The notes: generated by a model from the sequence alone, not told the origin. A stretch of 64,000 nucleotides of DNA from Cellulomonas xylanilytica (GCF_007989805.1 NZ_BJUB01000001.1:576325-640324); one strand, 5' to 3'; positions 50,386-58,350 are shown, counted from the first letter of the stretch. Translations and numbers: made by a program.

Positions 50386-50473
50386 AGACTAGGCCCGTGG
50401 AGGTGTGGACGCCATGACGCCCTCCGGGCGTGTCGCGGCTGGCGAGTCTTACCTTCGACCTGAACGCGAAGGT
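50386..50473 (-). promoter_or_regulatory. merR promoter and ACCTTCG palindrome
   Basis: TAGTCT on the minus strand (50391-50386) is a -10 box for merR. Upstream, ACCTTCG (50451-50457) and CGAAGGT (50467-50473) form a perfect 7-bp inverted repeat with a 9-nt spacer, a size that suits a MerR-type dimer. It lies in the 180-bp gap between bfn and merR. Confidence 0.5.
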
Positions 50474-50511
50474 TCACCCGCTTGCCGCGGCCGGCCCGTC
50501 GCCGCGACGAC

Positions 50512-51036
50512 TCATCGGCCCTCGGGGCCACCCTGGTCGTCCGGCTCCACCCCGGTGGTGAAGTCCTCCGGCGTCACGGCGTCGAGGAATCGGCGGAACC
50601 GCTCGAGGTCCTGCTCCGACGTGGTCGTCCGCACCTCGACCCCGGCCACCGCCACGACCTCCGCCGAGCACAGGACCGGGCACCCGAACCGCAGCGCCAT
50701 CGCGATCGCGTCCGACGCCCGCGAGTCCACGCGGGGCCCGGTGCGCAGCACCAGCGCGGCGTGGAACACACCGTCCTCGAGGCGGGTGATCTCGACCCGG
50801 GTCAGGCCGGAGCCCACCGCGATGAGCACGTCACGCAGGAGGTCGTGCGTCATGGGCCTCGGCGGCACGATCCCGGCCTGGGCGGAGGCGATGGCGCTCG
50901 CCTCGGCGGCACCGATCAGGATCGGCACCAGGAGCTCGGAGTCGGGGTCGAGCAGCAGCACGACGATCTCCTCGTCGGCGAGATGCTGGCGCACGCCGAC
51001 GATCTCGACCGGAACCAGCTCGGCGTCCTCTCCCAT
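50512..51036 (-). CDS. Bifunctional nuclease domain protein (DUF151)
   Basis: A 174-residue protein of the DUF151/BFN family; plant members have DNase and RNase activity. Motifs: VPVEIVGVRQHLADEEIVVLL, VPILIGAAEASAIASA, RPMTHDLLRDVLIAVGSGLTRVEI, and RASDAIAMALRFGCPVL. The ATG at 51036 is chosen because TAGCGT (51049-51044, minus) lies 7 nt upstream and overlaps the alternative GTG at 51045. Counterpart of mycobacterial Rv1829, in the same order between ftsR and the MerR gene. Confidence 0.92.
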   Translation of the reverse strand: MGEDAELVPVEIVGVRQHLADEEIVVLLLDPDSELLVPILIGAAEASAIASAQAGIVPPRPMTHDLLRDVLIAVGSGLTRVEITRLEDGVFHAALVLRTGPRVDSRASDAIAMALRFGCPVLCSAEVVAVAGVEVRTTTSEQDLERFRRFLDAVTPEDFTTGVEPDDQGGPEGR

Positions 51037-51043
51037 GCAGCCC

Positions 51044-51049
51044 ACGCTA
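51044..51049 (-). promoter_or_regulatory. -10 box for the bifunctional nuclease gene, leaderless
   Basis: TAGCGT on the minus strand (51049-51044), 7 nt before the ATG at 51036. Confidence 0.55.
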
Positions 51050-51103
51050 CGACGCCGACGCCGATCCGGCGCCCCCCACAGGCTGTGAGGTCTCCAGGAG
51101 GCG

Positions 51104-51868
51104 CTACGGGGTCAGGTCGGAGACGGCGGCGCGCACGAGCGCGGTGTGCATCTGCGTGCACAGCTCGCCCACCTCGGCCGCCAACGTGCCCGCCCGGGCG
51201 CGCGACGACGCGCTGCGCTGCCCCCGCCACGGCGCGACCACCTGCTCGACCAGGTCCGCCTGCCGGTCCGCGGCCGTGCGGAACTGCCGCAGGTGCCGAG
51301 CGTCGATACCGTGCTCGGCCAGCGCGGCGGCGGCCACCACGATCTCCCGCGCCCACAGGTCGAACGACCCGGAGCGGTGCACCCGCAGGACGCCCGCGGT
51401 GACGAGCTCGTCGATGAAGCCCACCTCCACGCCGGCCTCACGGGCGAGCACGTCGATGGTCCAGCGCGTCCCCGGGACCTCGCGGACCCCGTCACGCGTG
51501 GCGAGGCGTGCCCGCGGTGCCGGCTCGTCCTCCTCGCCGGCGTCCAGAGCCGCGAGGCGGTCACCGATGACCTTCAGGGGCATGTACCTGTCCCGCTGCT
51601 GGCGCAGCACGAACCGCAGACGCTCGATGTCCGCCGGGGAGTACTGCCGGTAGCCGGCCGCGGTCCGGACCGGCTCGACGAGCCCCTGCTCCTCGAGGAA
51701 GCGGAGCTTGGACGTGGTGACGGCCGGGAACTCGATCTGCAGCGATGCCAGCACGTCGGAGATCCGCATCGACGCCCGGCGCGAGATGCCGCGGGGCCAC
51801 GGCTCGTGCTCGCCGTCGGGTGCGGGGACCTCCGGAGCCTGGACGCGCTGCGAGCGAGCGCTCGTCAC
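51104..51868 (-). CDS. ftsR: FtsR, MerR-type regulator of cell division
   Basis: A 254-residue MerR-like regulator, the counterpart of Rv1828/FtsR, which activates ftsZ in Corynebacterium. A 30-residue disordered start is followed by the HTH (SMRISDVLASLQIEFPAVTTS, KLRFLEEQGLVEP, then RTAAGYRQYSPADIERL) and, from about residue 110, a second winged domain (VREVPGTRWTIDVLAREAGV, ELVTAGVLRVHRSGSFDLWA). GTG at 51868 with AGGGGAG upstream. Co-directional with garA, 40 bp apart. Confidence 0.92.
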   Translation of the reverse strand: MTSARSQRVQAPEVPAPDGEHEPWPRGISRRASMRISDVLASLQIEFPAVTTSKLRFLEEQGLVEPVRTAAGYRQYSPADIERLRFVLRQQRDRYMPLKVIGDRLAALDAGEEDEPAPRARLATRDGVREVPGTRWTIDVLAREAGVEVGFIDELVTAGVLRVHRSGSFDLWAREIVVAAAALAEHGIDARHLRQFRTAADRQADLVEQVVAPWRGQRSASSRARAGTLAAEVGELCTQMHTALVRAAVSDLTP

Positions 51869-51908
51869 GTGAGGGCTCCCCTCGGGCCGAGCGTCCGGGA
51901 CCGGCCCT

Positions 51909-52373
51909 TCACGCGCCGGCCGCGTCGCGGTGCGGGCTGGGGTGGAACGTCATGCGGTACTTGCCGATCTGGACCTCGTCACCGGACCGCAGCACGGTCT
52001 GGTCGATGCGCGACCGGTTGACGTAGGTGCCGTTCAGCGACCCGATGTCCCGCACCGCGAACGTCGTCCCCTCGCGGACGAACTCCGCGTGCTTGCGCGA
52101 CACGGTGACGTCGTCGAGGAAGATGTCGGCCCCCGTCGACCGGCCGGCGACGGTCCGCTCGGCGTCGAGCAGGAACCGCGCGCCCGCGCTGGGACCGCGC
52201 TGCATCACCAGGAGGGCCGACGTCGGCGGGAGCGCGTGCACCGCGGCGACCTCGTCCGGCGTCAGTCCGACGGGCGCCGACGCCTCGATCTCGACCGGTT
52301 CGATCGCTCCGAAGCTCATCGTCGTGTCGGGTCCGTGGGCCGGACGCCCGACCTGCGGGTCCTCGCCGCTCAT
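51909..52373 (-). CDS. garA: GarA, FHA-domain regulator of glutamate metabolism
   Basis: A 154-residue FHA protein. In mycobacteria GarA is phosphorylated by PknB/PknG on an N-terminal threonine and switches 2-oxoglutarate dehydrogenase and glutamate enzymes. The N-terminal DTTMSFG stretch (residues 16-22) resembles the phosphorylated ETTS site. The FHA domain (about residues 55-145) has TVAGRSTGADIFLDD, VTVSRKHAEFVRE and GSLNGTYVNRSRID with the phosphothreonine-binding Arg, Ser and Asn intact. ATG with GGAGGT upstream. Confidence 0.94.
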   Translation of the reverse strand: MSGEDPQVGRPAHGPDTTMSFGAIEPVEIEASAPVGLTPDEVAAVHALPPTSALLVMQRGPSAGARFLLDAERTVAGRSTGADIFLDDVTVSRKHAEFVREGTTFAVRDIGSLNGTYVNRSRIDQTVLRSGDEVQIGKYRMTFHPSPHRDAAGA

Positions 52374-52432
52374 GCCACCTCCCGGGCCCGTTCTTCACGT
52401 CGACCACCGGCGTACCTCGGGGTCAGGCACAC

Positions 52433-52517
52433 ACCCTATGCGGACCGGGCGGGTCGGCGCAGCACGTCCCAGGCTCCCACCAGGCACGATCGTGCCGACC
52501 GACCACGCAGACCGGGA
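52433..52517 (-). promoter_or_regulatory. garA promoter region with 14-bp palindrome
   Basis: TAGGGT on the minus strand (52438-52433) is a -10 box for garA, giving a leader of about 55 nt. A perfect palindrome GGCACGATCGTGCC (52483-52496) sits 45 bp upstream and 21 bp after the DUF881 reading frame's stop, so it may be an operator or a weak terminator. Confidence 0.5.
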
Positions 52518-53921
52518 CTAATCGCCCTGCGGAGGAACGGGGGTCGCGTAGACCGGCTCGGGCACGATGCGCACCGCGTCGACCTGGACCAGGTCGAGCT
52601 GGTCGACGGTCCCCTTGCCGCCGCTGTTGCGCACCTGGGCCATCGCTCCGCCAGGGATCTGCAGCGCCGGTGCGATGGCGTCCGGGTCGCCGATCGCGAT
52701 CCAGCGGTACGGCGCGCTCAGCTCCACCCCGTCGAGCACCACGGCCCCACCGGTGCCCGTGAACGCACTGCTCGCGGTGATGCGCTGGCCGTTGAGCTGG
52801 ATCGCCTCCGCCCCGGCGTTGCGCATCTCCTCGAGCATGTTGAGCATCGTGTTCGGCTTGATGAACCTGTCCGGCTCCGTGAGCGTCACGATGACGCCGG
52901 GCCCCTCGGCGGGCAGCCGACCCGCGAGGATCCCCTGCGTCTCCGCGCTGCGCCGCAGGGCGTCGAGCGCGGCCTGCCTCCGGTCCGACCCGGACAGCAG
53001 GTCGTCACGCTCGCGCGCCAGGTCCGCCGCCTCGCGGGCCAGCGCGTCGCTCCGGTTCGTGGTCTCGTCGAGGATGCGCACGAGGTCGCCCTGGCGCATG
53101 CCGGCCAGGTCGGTCTCACCCGACTGGCGCACCTGCGCCACAACGGCGAAACCGAGGACCGCGCACAGCACCCCGGCGACGATCTGTGCACGGGTCGCCC
53201 GCGGCGCCAGCGCCCGTCGCAGGACGGCCCACCCGCTCGGAGACGACGCAGCGGCCTCCGCGGTCGGGACGTCACCTTCCGTCACGTCCTGCACGTCGGA
53301 CGCGTCGTCCGGCGCCACGAAGATCCTGACGTCCTGGGGCCGGGCCGCGCGGTCGCCCGGCGCGTCCGCGGCCGGCGGGGCCATCTCCTCGGTCTGCGCC
53401 TCGTCGAGCACGGCCGGCGGCGGGAGCGCGTCGGCCTCCAGCTTGTCGGGAGGCGCGGAGTCGAGGTCAGCGGGTCCGTCCTCGTCCGGCACGACCGGCG
53501 GCAGGGAGTTCGGCTCCCCCGGGTCAGGCTCGTCCGGGACGACCGGCGGGAGCGAGTTCGGCGCCTCGGTCTCGGACGCGACCGACGGGAGCGGGCTCGG
53601 CTCGTCGGCGGGCTCGGCCCCGTCCGGCAGGACCTGCGGCACGGAGCTCGGCTCCCCCGGGTCAGGCTCGTCCGGGACGACCGGCGGCAGGGAGTTCGGC
53701 ACCTCGGCGTCGGACGCGAGCGACGGGACCGAGCTCGGCTCGTGGGCCTCCTCCGGCACGACCGGCGGCAGGGAGTTCGGCGCCTCGGCGTCGGACGCGA
53801 GCGACGGGACCAAGCTCGGCTCGTCGGCCTCGTCCGGGACGACCGGCGGCAGGGAGTTCGGCTCGTCCGCAGGGGGCATGGGGTCTCCCGCGTCTCGTCC
53901 GTCCTGGGGCCGCATCGTCAC
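52518..53921 (-). CDS. DUF881 protein with a long repeat-bearing N-terminal tail
   Basis: A 467-residue membrane protein. Residues 1 to about 240 are an acidic, proline-rich cytoplasmic tail with five copies of PNSLPPVVP(D/E) in longer imperfect repeats (SVPSLASDAEA types between). One membrane helix follows (AQIVAGVLCAVLGFAVVAQV, about 245-264), then a coiled coil (SDALAREAADLARERDDLLS) and the DUF881 domain (GVIVTLTEPDR, MLNMLEEMRNAGAEAIQLNG, YRWIAIGDPDAI). Counterpart of Rv1825, which has no comparable tail. It overlaps sbp (GTGA-type). DUF881 proteins are linked to divisome or cell envelope roles. Confidence 0.88.
   Translation of the reverse strand: MTMRPQDGRDAGDPMPPADEPNSLPPVVPDEADEPSLVPSLASDAEAPNSLPPVVPEEAHEPSSVPSLASDAEVPNSLPPVVPDEPDPGEPSSVPQVLPDGAEPADEPSPLPSVASETEAPNSLPPVVPDEPDPGEPNSLPPVVPDEDGPADLDSAPPDKLEADALPPPAVLDEAQTEEMAPPAADAPGDRAARPQDVRIFVAPDDASDVQDVTEGDVPTAEAAASSPSGWAVLRRALAPRATRAQIVAGVLCAVLGFAVVAQVRQSGETDLAGMRQGDLVRILDETTNRSDALAREAADLARERDDLLSGSDRRQAALDALRRSAETQGILAGRLPAEGPGVIVTLTEPDRFIKPNTMLNMLEEMRNAGAEAIQLNGQRITASSAFTGTGGAVVLDGVELSAPYRWIAIGDPDAIAPALQIPGGAMAQVRNSGGKGTVDQLDLVQVDAVRIVPEPVYATPVPPQGD
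53470..53880 (-). repeat. Degenerate tandem repeats coding PNSLPPVVP units
   Basis: Five copies of a near-identical stretch coding PNSLPPVVP(D/E)E recur at roughly 53490, 53535, 53680, 53760 and 53840 (plus coordinates). Spacing ranges from about 45 to 145 bp, consistent with duplication and partial loss of a unit near 80 bp. Confidence 0.75.
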
Positions 53922-54250
53922 GCCTTGAACAGGTGACGGCGGATCGAGGCGGCGTTCGAGAAGATCCGGATGCCGAGCACGACGACGACGGCGGTGGACA
54001 GCTGCGTGCCGACGCCCAGCTGGTCACCGAGGAAGACGATCAACGCGGCGACGACCACGTTGGACAGGAAGGAGATGAGGAAGACCCGGTCGTCGAAGAT
54101 GCCGTCGAGCATGGCGCGCAGGCCCCCGAAGAGAGCGTCGAGGGCCGCCACCACGGCGATCGGGAGGTAGGGCTGGAGCTCCAGGGGCACCGTGGGCTGC
54201 AGCAGCAGACCCCCGACGACCCCGATGACCAGGCCGATGACTGCGATCAC
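53918..54250 (-). CDS. sbp: Small basic protein Sbp
   Basis: A 110-residue membrane protein of the Sbp family (DUF1290), found next to division genes in Gram-positives. Three membrane helices: IGLVIGVVGGLLLQPTVPL, PIAVVAALDALFGGLRAML and VVVAALIVFLGDQLG. The conserved LPIAVVAALDALFGG is the family signature. GTG start at 54250 overlaps the end of the upstream DUF881 gene. Counterpart of Rv1824. Confidence 0.94.
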   Translation of the reverse strand: MIAVIGLVIGVVGGLLLQPTVPLELQPYLPIAVVAALDALFGGLRAMLDGIFDDRVFLISFLSNVVVAALIVFLGDQLGVGTQLSTAVVVVLGIRIFSNAASIRRHLFKA

Positions 54251-55191
54251 GTGCCGTCCCTCCCTGTCGGACCAGCAGACCCTGCCACATCGCCCTCGTC
54301 CAGCGCACCCTCCGCTGGTCCCGGCTCGGGGACGGGGTCCGCGCTGGTCACAGGGACCCGCGCCGAGTACATCGTGACGAGGCCGGTGCCCGGGAGCTCG
54401 AGCTTGCTCTGCGACGACAGCTGGACGCCGATGCCGAAGGTCGTGCGCAGCGTCGCGAGGTGCTGTCCCGCGGCCGCTCGGGCGAGCTCCGTCTGCATGT
54501 GGGTGGCGTCGCCGACGACCTCGACGGTGTACGGGCTGGCCAGGGGCACGAGATCGACGAGCACGGCGTCGCCGGCGCTACGGATCGCGGTCATCGCGCT
54601 GAGCCGCTGTCCGTTCACGGCGATGGCCTCGGCTCCGGCGGCCCACAGCCCGTTCACCACGATCTGCAGGTCGACGTCCTGCACCCGGGACATTGGGTCC
54701 ACGACGTCCGGGTCGTCGGACGGGGCATCTGTCAGGACGAGCCGCAGGCCACGACCGGTGACCGGCATGACGGCGGCCTCGACCGCGACCTCGTCGATCT
54801 GGTCGCTGACGGGTCGGCCCTCGTCGCCGAGGAGGTCCTCCTGCAGGGTGGCGATCTGTTCCGTCATCGCGGTGATGTCGGCCTGGGTCGCGTCCGCCTC
54901 CTCGCTGCGCTGCGCGATCTGGGACTCCAGCAGCTCGCGGGCCTCCTGGACCGAGGTGGTGGGCTGGCGCAGCGCGAGCGTGGCCGCCGTGGCACCCAGG
55001 CCGAGCCCGATCGCCAGCGCCACGAGACCCACGGTCGACCGCCGCGTCCGTCGCGGCTCCGAACCGGCGGCGCGACGGGCTGCCGCGTCGGCGTAGCCGG
55101 GGTCGAGGGGGCGTCGGTAGAACTCGTTGATGAGGGTCATCGAGGCGTCGGGGCTGCGCTGCACCTCGCCGGAGCCGTGCCGGGGGGTCAT
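54247..55191 (-). CDS. DUF881 family protein
   Basis: A 314-residue protein: a short cytoplasmic N-terminus (SMTLINEFYRRPLDPGYADA), one membrane helix at about residues 52-72 (VGLVALAIGLGLGATAATLA), a coiled coil (VQEARELLESQIAQRSEEAD) and the DUF881 domain (GRGLRLVLTDAPSDDPDVVD, VNGLWAAGAEAIAVNGQRLS, ASPYTVEVVGDATHM). A Pro/Glu/Gly tail ends it. It overlaps the phosphatidyltransferase and sbp genes. Counterpart of Rv1823; the long-tailed DUF881 protein downstream is its paralogue. Confidence 0.92.
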   Translation of the reverse strand: MTPRHGSGEVQRSPDASMTLINEFYRRPLDPGYADAAARRAAGSEPRRTRRSTVGLVALAIGLGLGATAATLALRQPTTSVQEARELLESQIAQRSEEADATQADITAMTEQIATLQEDLLGDEGRPVSDQIDEVAVEAAVMPVTGRGLRLVLTDAPSDDPDVVDPMSRVQDVDLQIVVNGLWAAGAEAIAVNGQRLSAMTAIRSAGDAVLVDLVPLASPYTVEVVGDATHMQTELARAAAGQHLATLRTTFGIGVQLSSQSKLELPGTGLVTMYSARVPVTSADPVPEPGPAEGALDEGDVAGSAGPTGRDGT

Positions 55192-55787
55192 CCGGCGCTC
55201 GCCGGCACGCGCAGGAGGTGGCGCGCCTGGGTCAGGTAGACCGCGGCGGAGAACCAGTACAGCGCGACGCCCCACAGCGCGCAGGCCCACCCGACGACCC
55301 CGGCGGCCGTCCCCACCCACGAGTCCCACTGGGCCAGCAGGAGGAGCGGGAACGCGTACAGCAGCGCGAACGTGCCGGCCTTGCCCGCGAGGTGCACCTG
55401 GAGCGGGGCGTAGCCCGCCCTGGCCAGCACGACGAGCATGACCGCGAGGACCACGTCCCGCAGGACCAGCACGCCGAGCAGCCACCACGGCACCACGCCG
55501 CTCCAGGCGAGCGCGACCAGCGTCACGATGATGAAGAGACGGTCCGCCGCCGGGTCCAGCAGCTGTCCCAGGCGGGAGACCTGACCGAGCCGGCGCGCGA
55601 GCACGCCGTCCAGCCAGTCGCTGGCGCCGGAGATGGCGAGGACGCCGACCGCCCAGCCGTCCTGGCCGCGCACGATCAGCAGCGCGAAGACGGGGACGAG
55701 CAGGAGCCGCACGAGGCTGATGATGTTGGGGACGGTCAGCACGCGCGTGGAGACGACGTCGTTGCTCGCCACTGCCTCCCCCGTCAC
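55188..55787 (-). CDS. CDP-alcohol phosphatidyltransferase
   Basis: A 199-residue membrane enzyme of phospholipid synthesis. The active-site motif of CDP-alcohol phosphotransferases is seen in SDWLDGVLARRLGQVSRLG followed by QLLDPAADR, with the Asp, Gly-x-x-x-Asp metal ligands present, in the middle of five or six hydrophobic helices. By position it is the counterpart of mycobacterial Rv1822 (pgsA2); the alcohol could be glycerol 3-phosphate or another polyol. GTG at 55787 with AGGAC nearby and TAGGAT (55814-55809, minus) upstream; a GTG at 55772 is possible. Confidence 0.9.
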   Translation of the reverse strand: MTGEAVASNDVVSTRVLTVPNIISLVRLLLVPVFALLIVRGQDGWAVGVLAISGASDWLDGVLARRLGQVSRLGQLLDPAADRLFIIVTLVALAWSGVVPWWLLGVLVLRDVVLAVMLVVLARAGYAPLQVHLAGKAGTFALLYAFPLLLLAQWDSWVGTAAGVVGWACALWGVALYWFSAAVYLTQARHLLRVPASAG

Positions 55788-55808
55788 CGTCTCGTCCTGG
55801 CGGCGTCG

Positions 55809-55814
55809 ATCCTA
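55809..55814 (-). promoter_or_regulatory. -10 box of the phosphatidyltransferase-DUF881-sbp operon
   Basis: TAGGAT on the minus strand (55814-55809) gives a leader of about 15 nt before the GTG at 55787. Confidence 0.5.
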
Positions 55815-55890
55815 TGCGGCCACGGAGCGGGCCTCCGACGACGGCGCGCCCTCGGCTGCGGCGCAGGTCGGGTGGTGCGACAGTGCTGAG

Positions 55891-56304
55891 GTGGCTCACC
55901 GCAACGATCCCGACGTGATCACCCGGCTCCTGACGACCCCCGGCCGGTGGGCCGTCGTCGGCCTGTCCACCAACACCGCGCGTGCCGCCTACGGCGTCTC
56001 GCGGTACGTCCAGTCGCTCGGGAACGTGATCGTGCCGGTGCACCCGAAGGCACAGACGGTGCACGGAGCGCCGGGCGTGCGGTCGCTGGCGGAGGTGGAG
56101 GGCTCGCTGGACGTCGTGGACGTGTTCGTCAACAGCGCGCGGTGCGGCGACGTGGTCGACCAGGCGATCGCGGCGGGAGCCGGGGCCGTCTGGCTCCAGC
56201 TGGGGGTGGTCGACGAGGCGGCTGCCGAGCGCGCCCGTGCCGCCGGGCTCGACGTCGTGATGGACGCGTGCCCGGCGATAGAGGGTCCGCGGCGCGGCCT
56301 GTGA
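55891..56304 (+). CDS. CoA-binding domain protein
   Basis: A 137-residue stand-alone CoA-binding (Rossmann) protein of the YccU type. Pattern: RWAVVGLSTNTARAAYGVSRY, the IVPVHPKAQTVHG loop, VDVVDVFVNSARCGDVVDQA and GAVWLQLGVVDEAAAERA with the C-terminal VMDACPAIEGPR. The conserved cysteine near the end is kept. Some relatives sense acyl-CoA, but the role here is unknown. The GTG at 55891 is preceded by GACAGT 6 nt upstream, a degenerate leaderless -10. Confidence 0.9.
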   Translation: MAHRNDPDVITRLLTTPGRWAVVGLSTNTARAAYGVSRYVQSLGNVIVPVHPKAQTVHGAPGVRSLAEVEGSLDVVDVFVNSARCGDVVDQAIAAGAGAVWLQLGVVDEAAAERARAAGLDVVMDACPAIEGPRRGL

Positions 56305-56563
56305 CGTTGTGCCGGACGTCACCTGCGGCTTCTCTGCCGACAGAGCCGTGCGCCCGGTAGACTCCTTCACGAATCTGGAGTTCGTCGCGTCCCCCTTCGA
56401 GGCGTCGGCACCACCGCTGAGGCGGTCGGGGCCCGCCTCGCGTCGTGTGGTCTAGGCATCGCGTGAGCGGTTGCCGCTGGGTGGTCCGGGGCTGCGACCC
56501 GCTGTTCGCCGACCCGGTGCACGGTTCAGGGCTCCGCCCCGCGATGATCGGTTCCCCCATTTC
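56305..56563 (+). promoter_or_regulatory. Long structured 5' leader of the DEAD-box helicase gene
   Basis: TAGACT (56358-56363) with a weak TGCCGA 17 bp upstream places a transcript start near 56370, about 195 nt before the ATG at 56564. The leader can fold strongly: CGAGGCG (56398-56404) pairs with CGCCTCG (56434-56440) around an inner ACCGC-TGAG-GCGGT hairpin. No gene is visible in it. Cold-shock DEAD-box genes often have such leaders. Confidence 0.6.
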
Positions 56564-58336
56564 ATGAGCTCTGTCCTGTCCTCTGCCGCGCCGTCGGTCC
56601 CCACGGACCTTCCGGCCGACGCCACGTTCTCCGACCTCGGTCTGCCGCCGGCCCTCGAGGCCGCGATCTCCGACCTCGGCTTCACCGTCCCCTCGGCCAT
56701 CCAGGCCCAGGCCGTCCCCGCCCTGCTGAGCGGCCGCGACATCGTCGGCGTCGCCCAGACGGGCACCGGCAAGACCGCCGCGTTCGGTCTGCCGCTGCTG
56801 GCGGCGATCGACTACGACCTCCCGGCGGTCCAGGCCGTCGTGCTGACGCCGACGCGTGAGCTCGCCATGCAGGTCGCCGACGCCATCCAGTCGTTCGCGA
56901 CGCACCTGCCGGGCCTGAACGTGCTCGCCGTGTACGGCGGGTCGCCGTTCCTGCCGCAGCAGCGCGCGCTGTCCCGCGGTGCGCAGGTCGTCGTCGGCAC
57001 CCCCGGCCGCGTCCTCGACCACCTCGACCGCCGCACGTTGAAGATGGACAACGTCCGCTTCCTCGTGCTGGACGAGGCCGACGAGATGCTGCGCATGGGC
57101 TTTGCGGAGGACGTCGACAAGGTCCTCTCCGCCGCCCCGCGCGAGCGCCAGGTGGCCCTGTTCTCCGCCACCATGCCGCCGCAGATCCGCCGCGTCGCCG
57201 AGCAGCACCTCAACCGCCCGGTCGAGATCACGGTCTCGCGCCAGGCGTCCACGGTCACCAGCGTCCGCCAGACCTACGCCGTCGTCCCGCACCGCCACAA
57301 GACCGGCGCGCTCGCCCGCGTGCTCGCCGTGTCGCCGGCGGACGCGGCGATCGTGTTCGTCCGCACCCGCGGCGCGGCCGAGGAGGTGGGGAGCGCGTTG
57401 ATCGAGAAGGGCATCTCCGCGGCCTACATCTCGGGCGACGTTGCCCAGACCGAGCGCGAGAAGATCGTCGACCGGCTGCGCACCGGGGCGCTCGACGTCC
57501 TGGTCGCCACCGACGTGGCGGCGCGCGGGCTCGACGTCGACCGGATCGGGCTCGTCGTCAACTTCGACGTGCCGCGTGAGCCGGAGACCTACGTGCACCG
57601 CATCGGCCGTACCGGCCGGGCCGGTCGCGAGGGTGAGGCGCTGTCGTTCGTCACGCCGTCCGAGCAGTCCCGCCTGCGGCAGATCGAGCGCACCACGCGG
57701 CAGTCGCTCCTGCAGGTCGAGATCCCGTCGCCCGCCGAGGTCTCCGCGCACCGGGTGCAGACGCTCCTGGCGCGCACCGCCGCACGCGCCGAGCTCGACC
57801 GCCTGGACCTCTACCGCGAGGCCATCGCGGTGCACCTCGCGCAGAACCCGGACGTGGACCCGTTCGAGCTGCTCGCCGTCGTGACCGCGCTGGCCGTCGG
57901 CGACGAGGGACCCGTGGCCGTGCAGCACGGCGACGACCTCGACGACGCACTCTCCCGCGCCCACCTCACGGGCGGCAGCAACGACCGGGGCGACCATCCC
58001 GAGCGCGGCGAGCGCCGTCGTTCCGACACGCACGTCGCCGGCGGTTCGCCGCGGTGGCGCGTCGCCGTGGGCCACCGCGACGGCCTGCAGCCGGGTGCCC
58101 TCGTGGGTGCGCTCACCGGTGAGGGCGGGCTGACCGGCAAGGACGTCGGCAAGATCGACATCTTCGGCAGCTTCGCGCTCGTGGACATCCCGGCCGGTCT
58201 CTCCGCCGACGTGATCGACCGTCTCGCGCGGACGCGGGTGGCCGGTCGGCCGCTGCGCATCCGGCTCGACTCGGGCCCCCGCCCGGGGCACGGCGCCTCG
58301 CGGCCGACGCACGGCCCCGCGCGCGGCCGCAGCTGA
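56564..58336 (+). CDS. deaD: DEAD-box RNA helicase DeaD/CsdA type
   Basis: An RNA helicase for ribosome assembly and cold adaptation. The 590-residue protein has a Q motif (FSDLGLPPALEAAISDLGF), the P-loop AQTGTGKTAAFGL near residue 64, PTRELAMQ, LVLDEADEMLRMGF near residue 168, FSATMPP, and VHRIGRTGRAGR in the second RecA domain. A Gly/Arg/Asp-rich linker leads to a C-terminal DbpA-like RNA-recognition domain (about residues 485-570). The ATG at 56564 is the first with the family N-terminus. It ends in a strong terminator. Confidence 0.94.
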   Translation: MSSVLSSAAPSVPTDLPADATFSDLGLPPALEAAISDLGFTVPSAIQAQAVPALLSGRDIVGVAQTGTGKTAAFGLPLLAAIDYDLPAVQAVVLTPTRELAMQVADAIQSFATHLPGLNVLAVYGGSPFLPQQRALSRGAQVVVGTPGRVLDHLDRRTLKMDNVRFLVLDEADEMLRMGFAEDVDKVLSAAPRERQVALFSATMPPQIRRVAEQHLNRPVEITVSRQASTVTSVRQTYAVVPHRHKTGALARVLAVSPADAAIVFVRTRGAAEEVGSALIEKGISAAYISGDVAQTEREKIVDRLRTGALDVLVATDVAARGLDVDRIGLVVNFDVPREPETYVHRIGRTGRAGREGEALSFVTPSEQSRLRQIERTTRQSLLQVEIPSPAEVSAHRVQTLLARTAARAELDRLDLYREAIAVHLAQNPDVDPFELLAVVTALAVGDEGPVAVQHGDDLDDALSRAHLTGGSNDRGDHPERGERRRSDTHVAGGSPRWRVAVGHRDGLQPGALVGALTGEGGLTGKDVGKIDIFGSFALVDIPAGLSADVIDRLARTRVAGRPLRIRLDSGPRPGHGASRPTHGPARGRS

Positions 58337-58350
58337 CGCACGTCGCACAC

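Noticed and set aside
53470..53880. CRISPR-like array
   Set aside because: The repeats are in frame inside a coding region, uneven in spacing and coding for PNSLPPVVP units.
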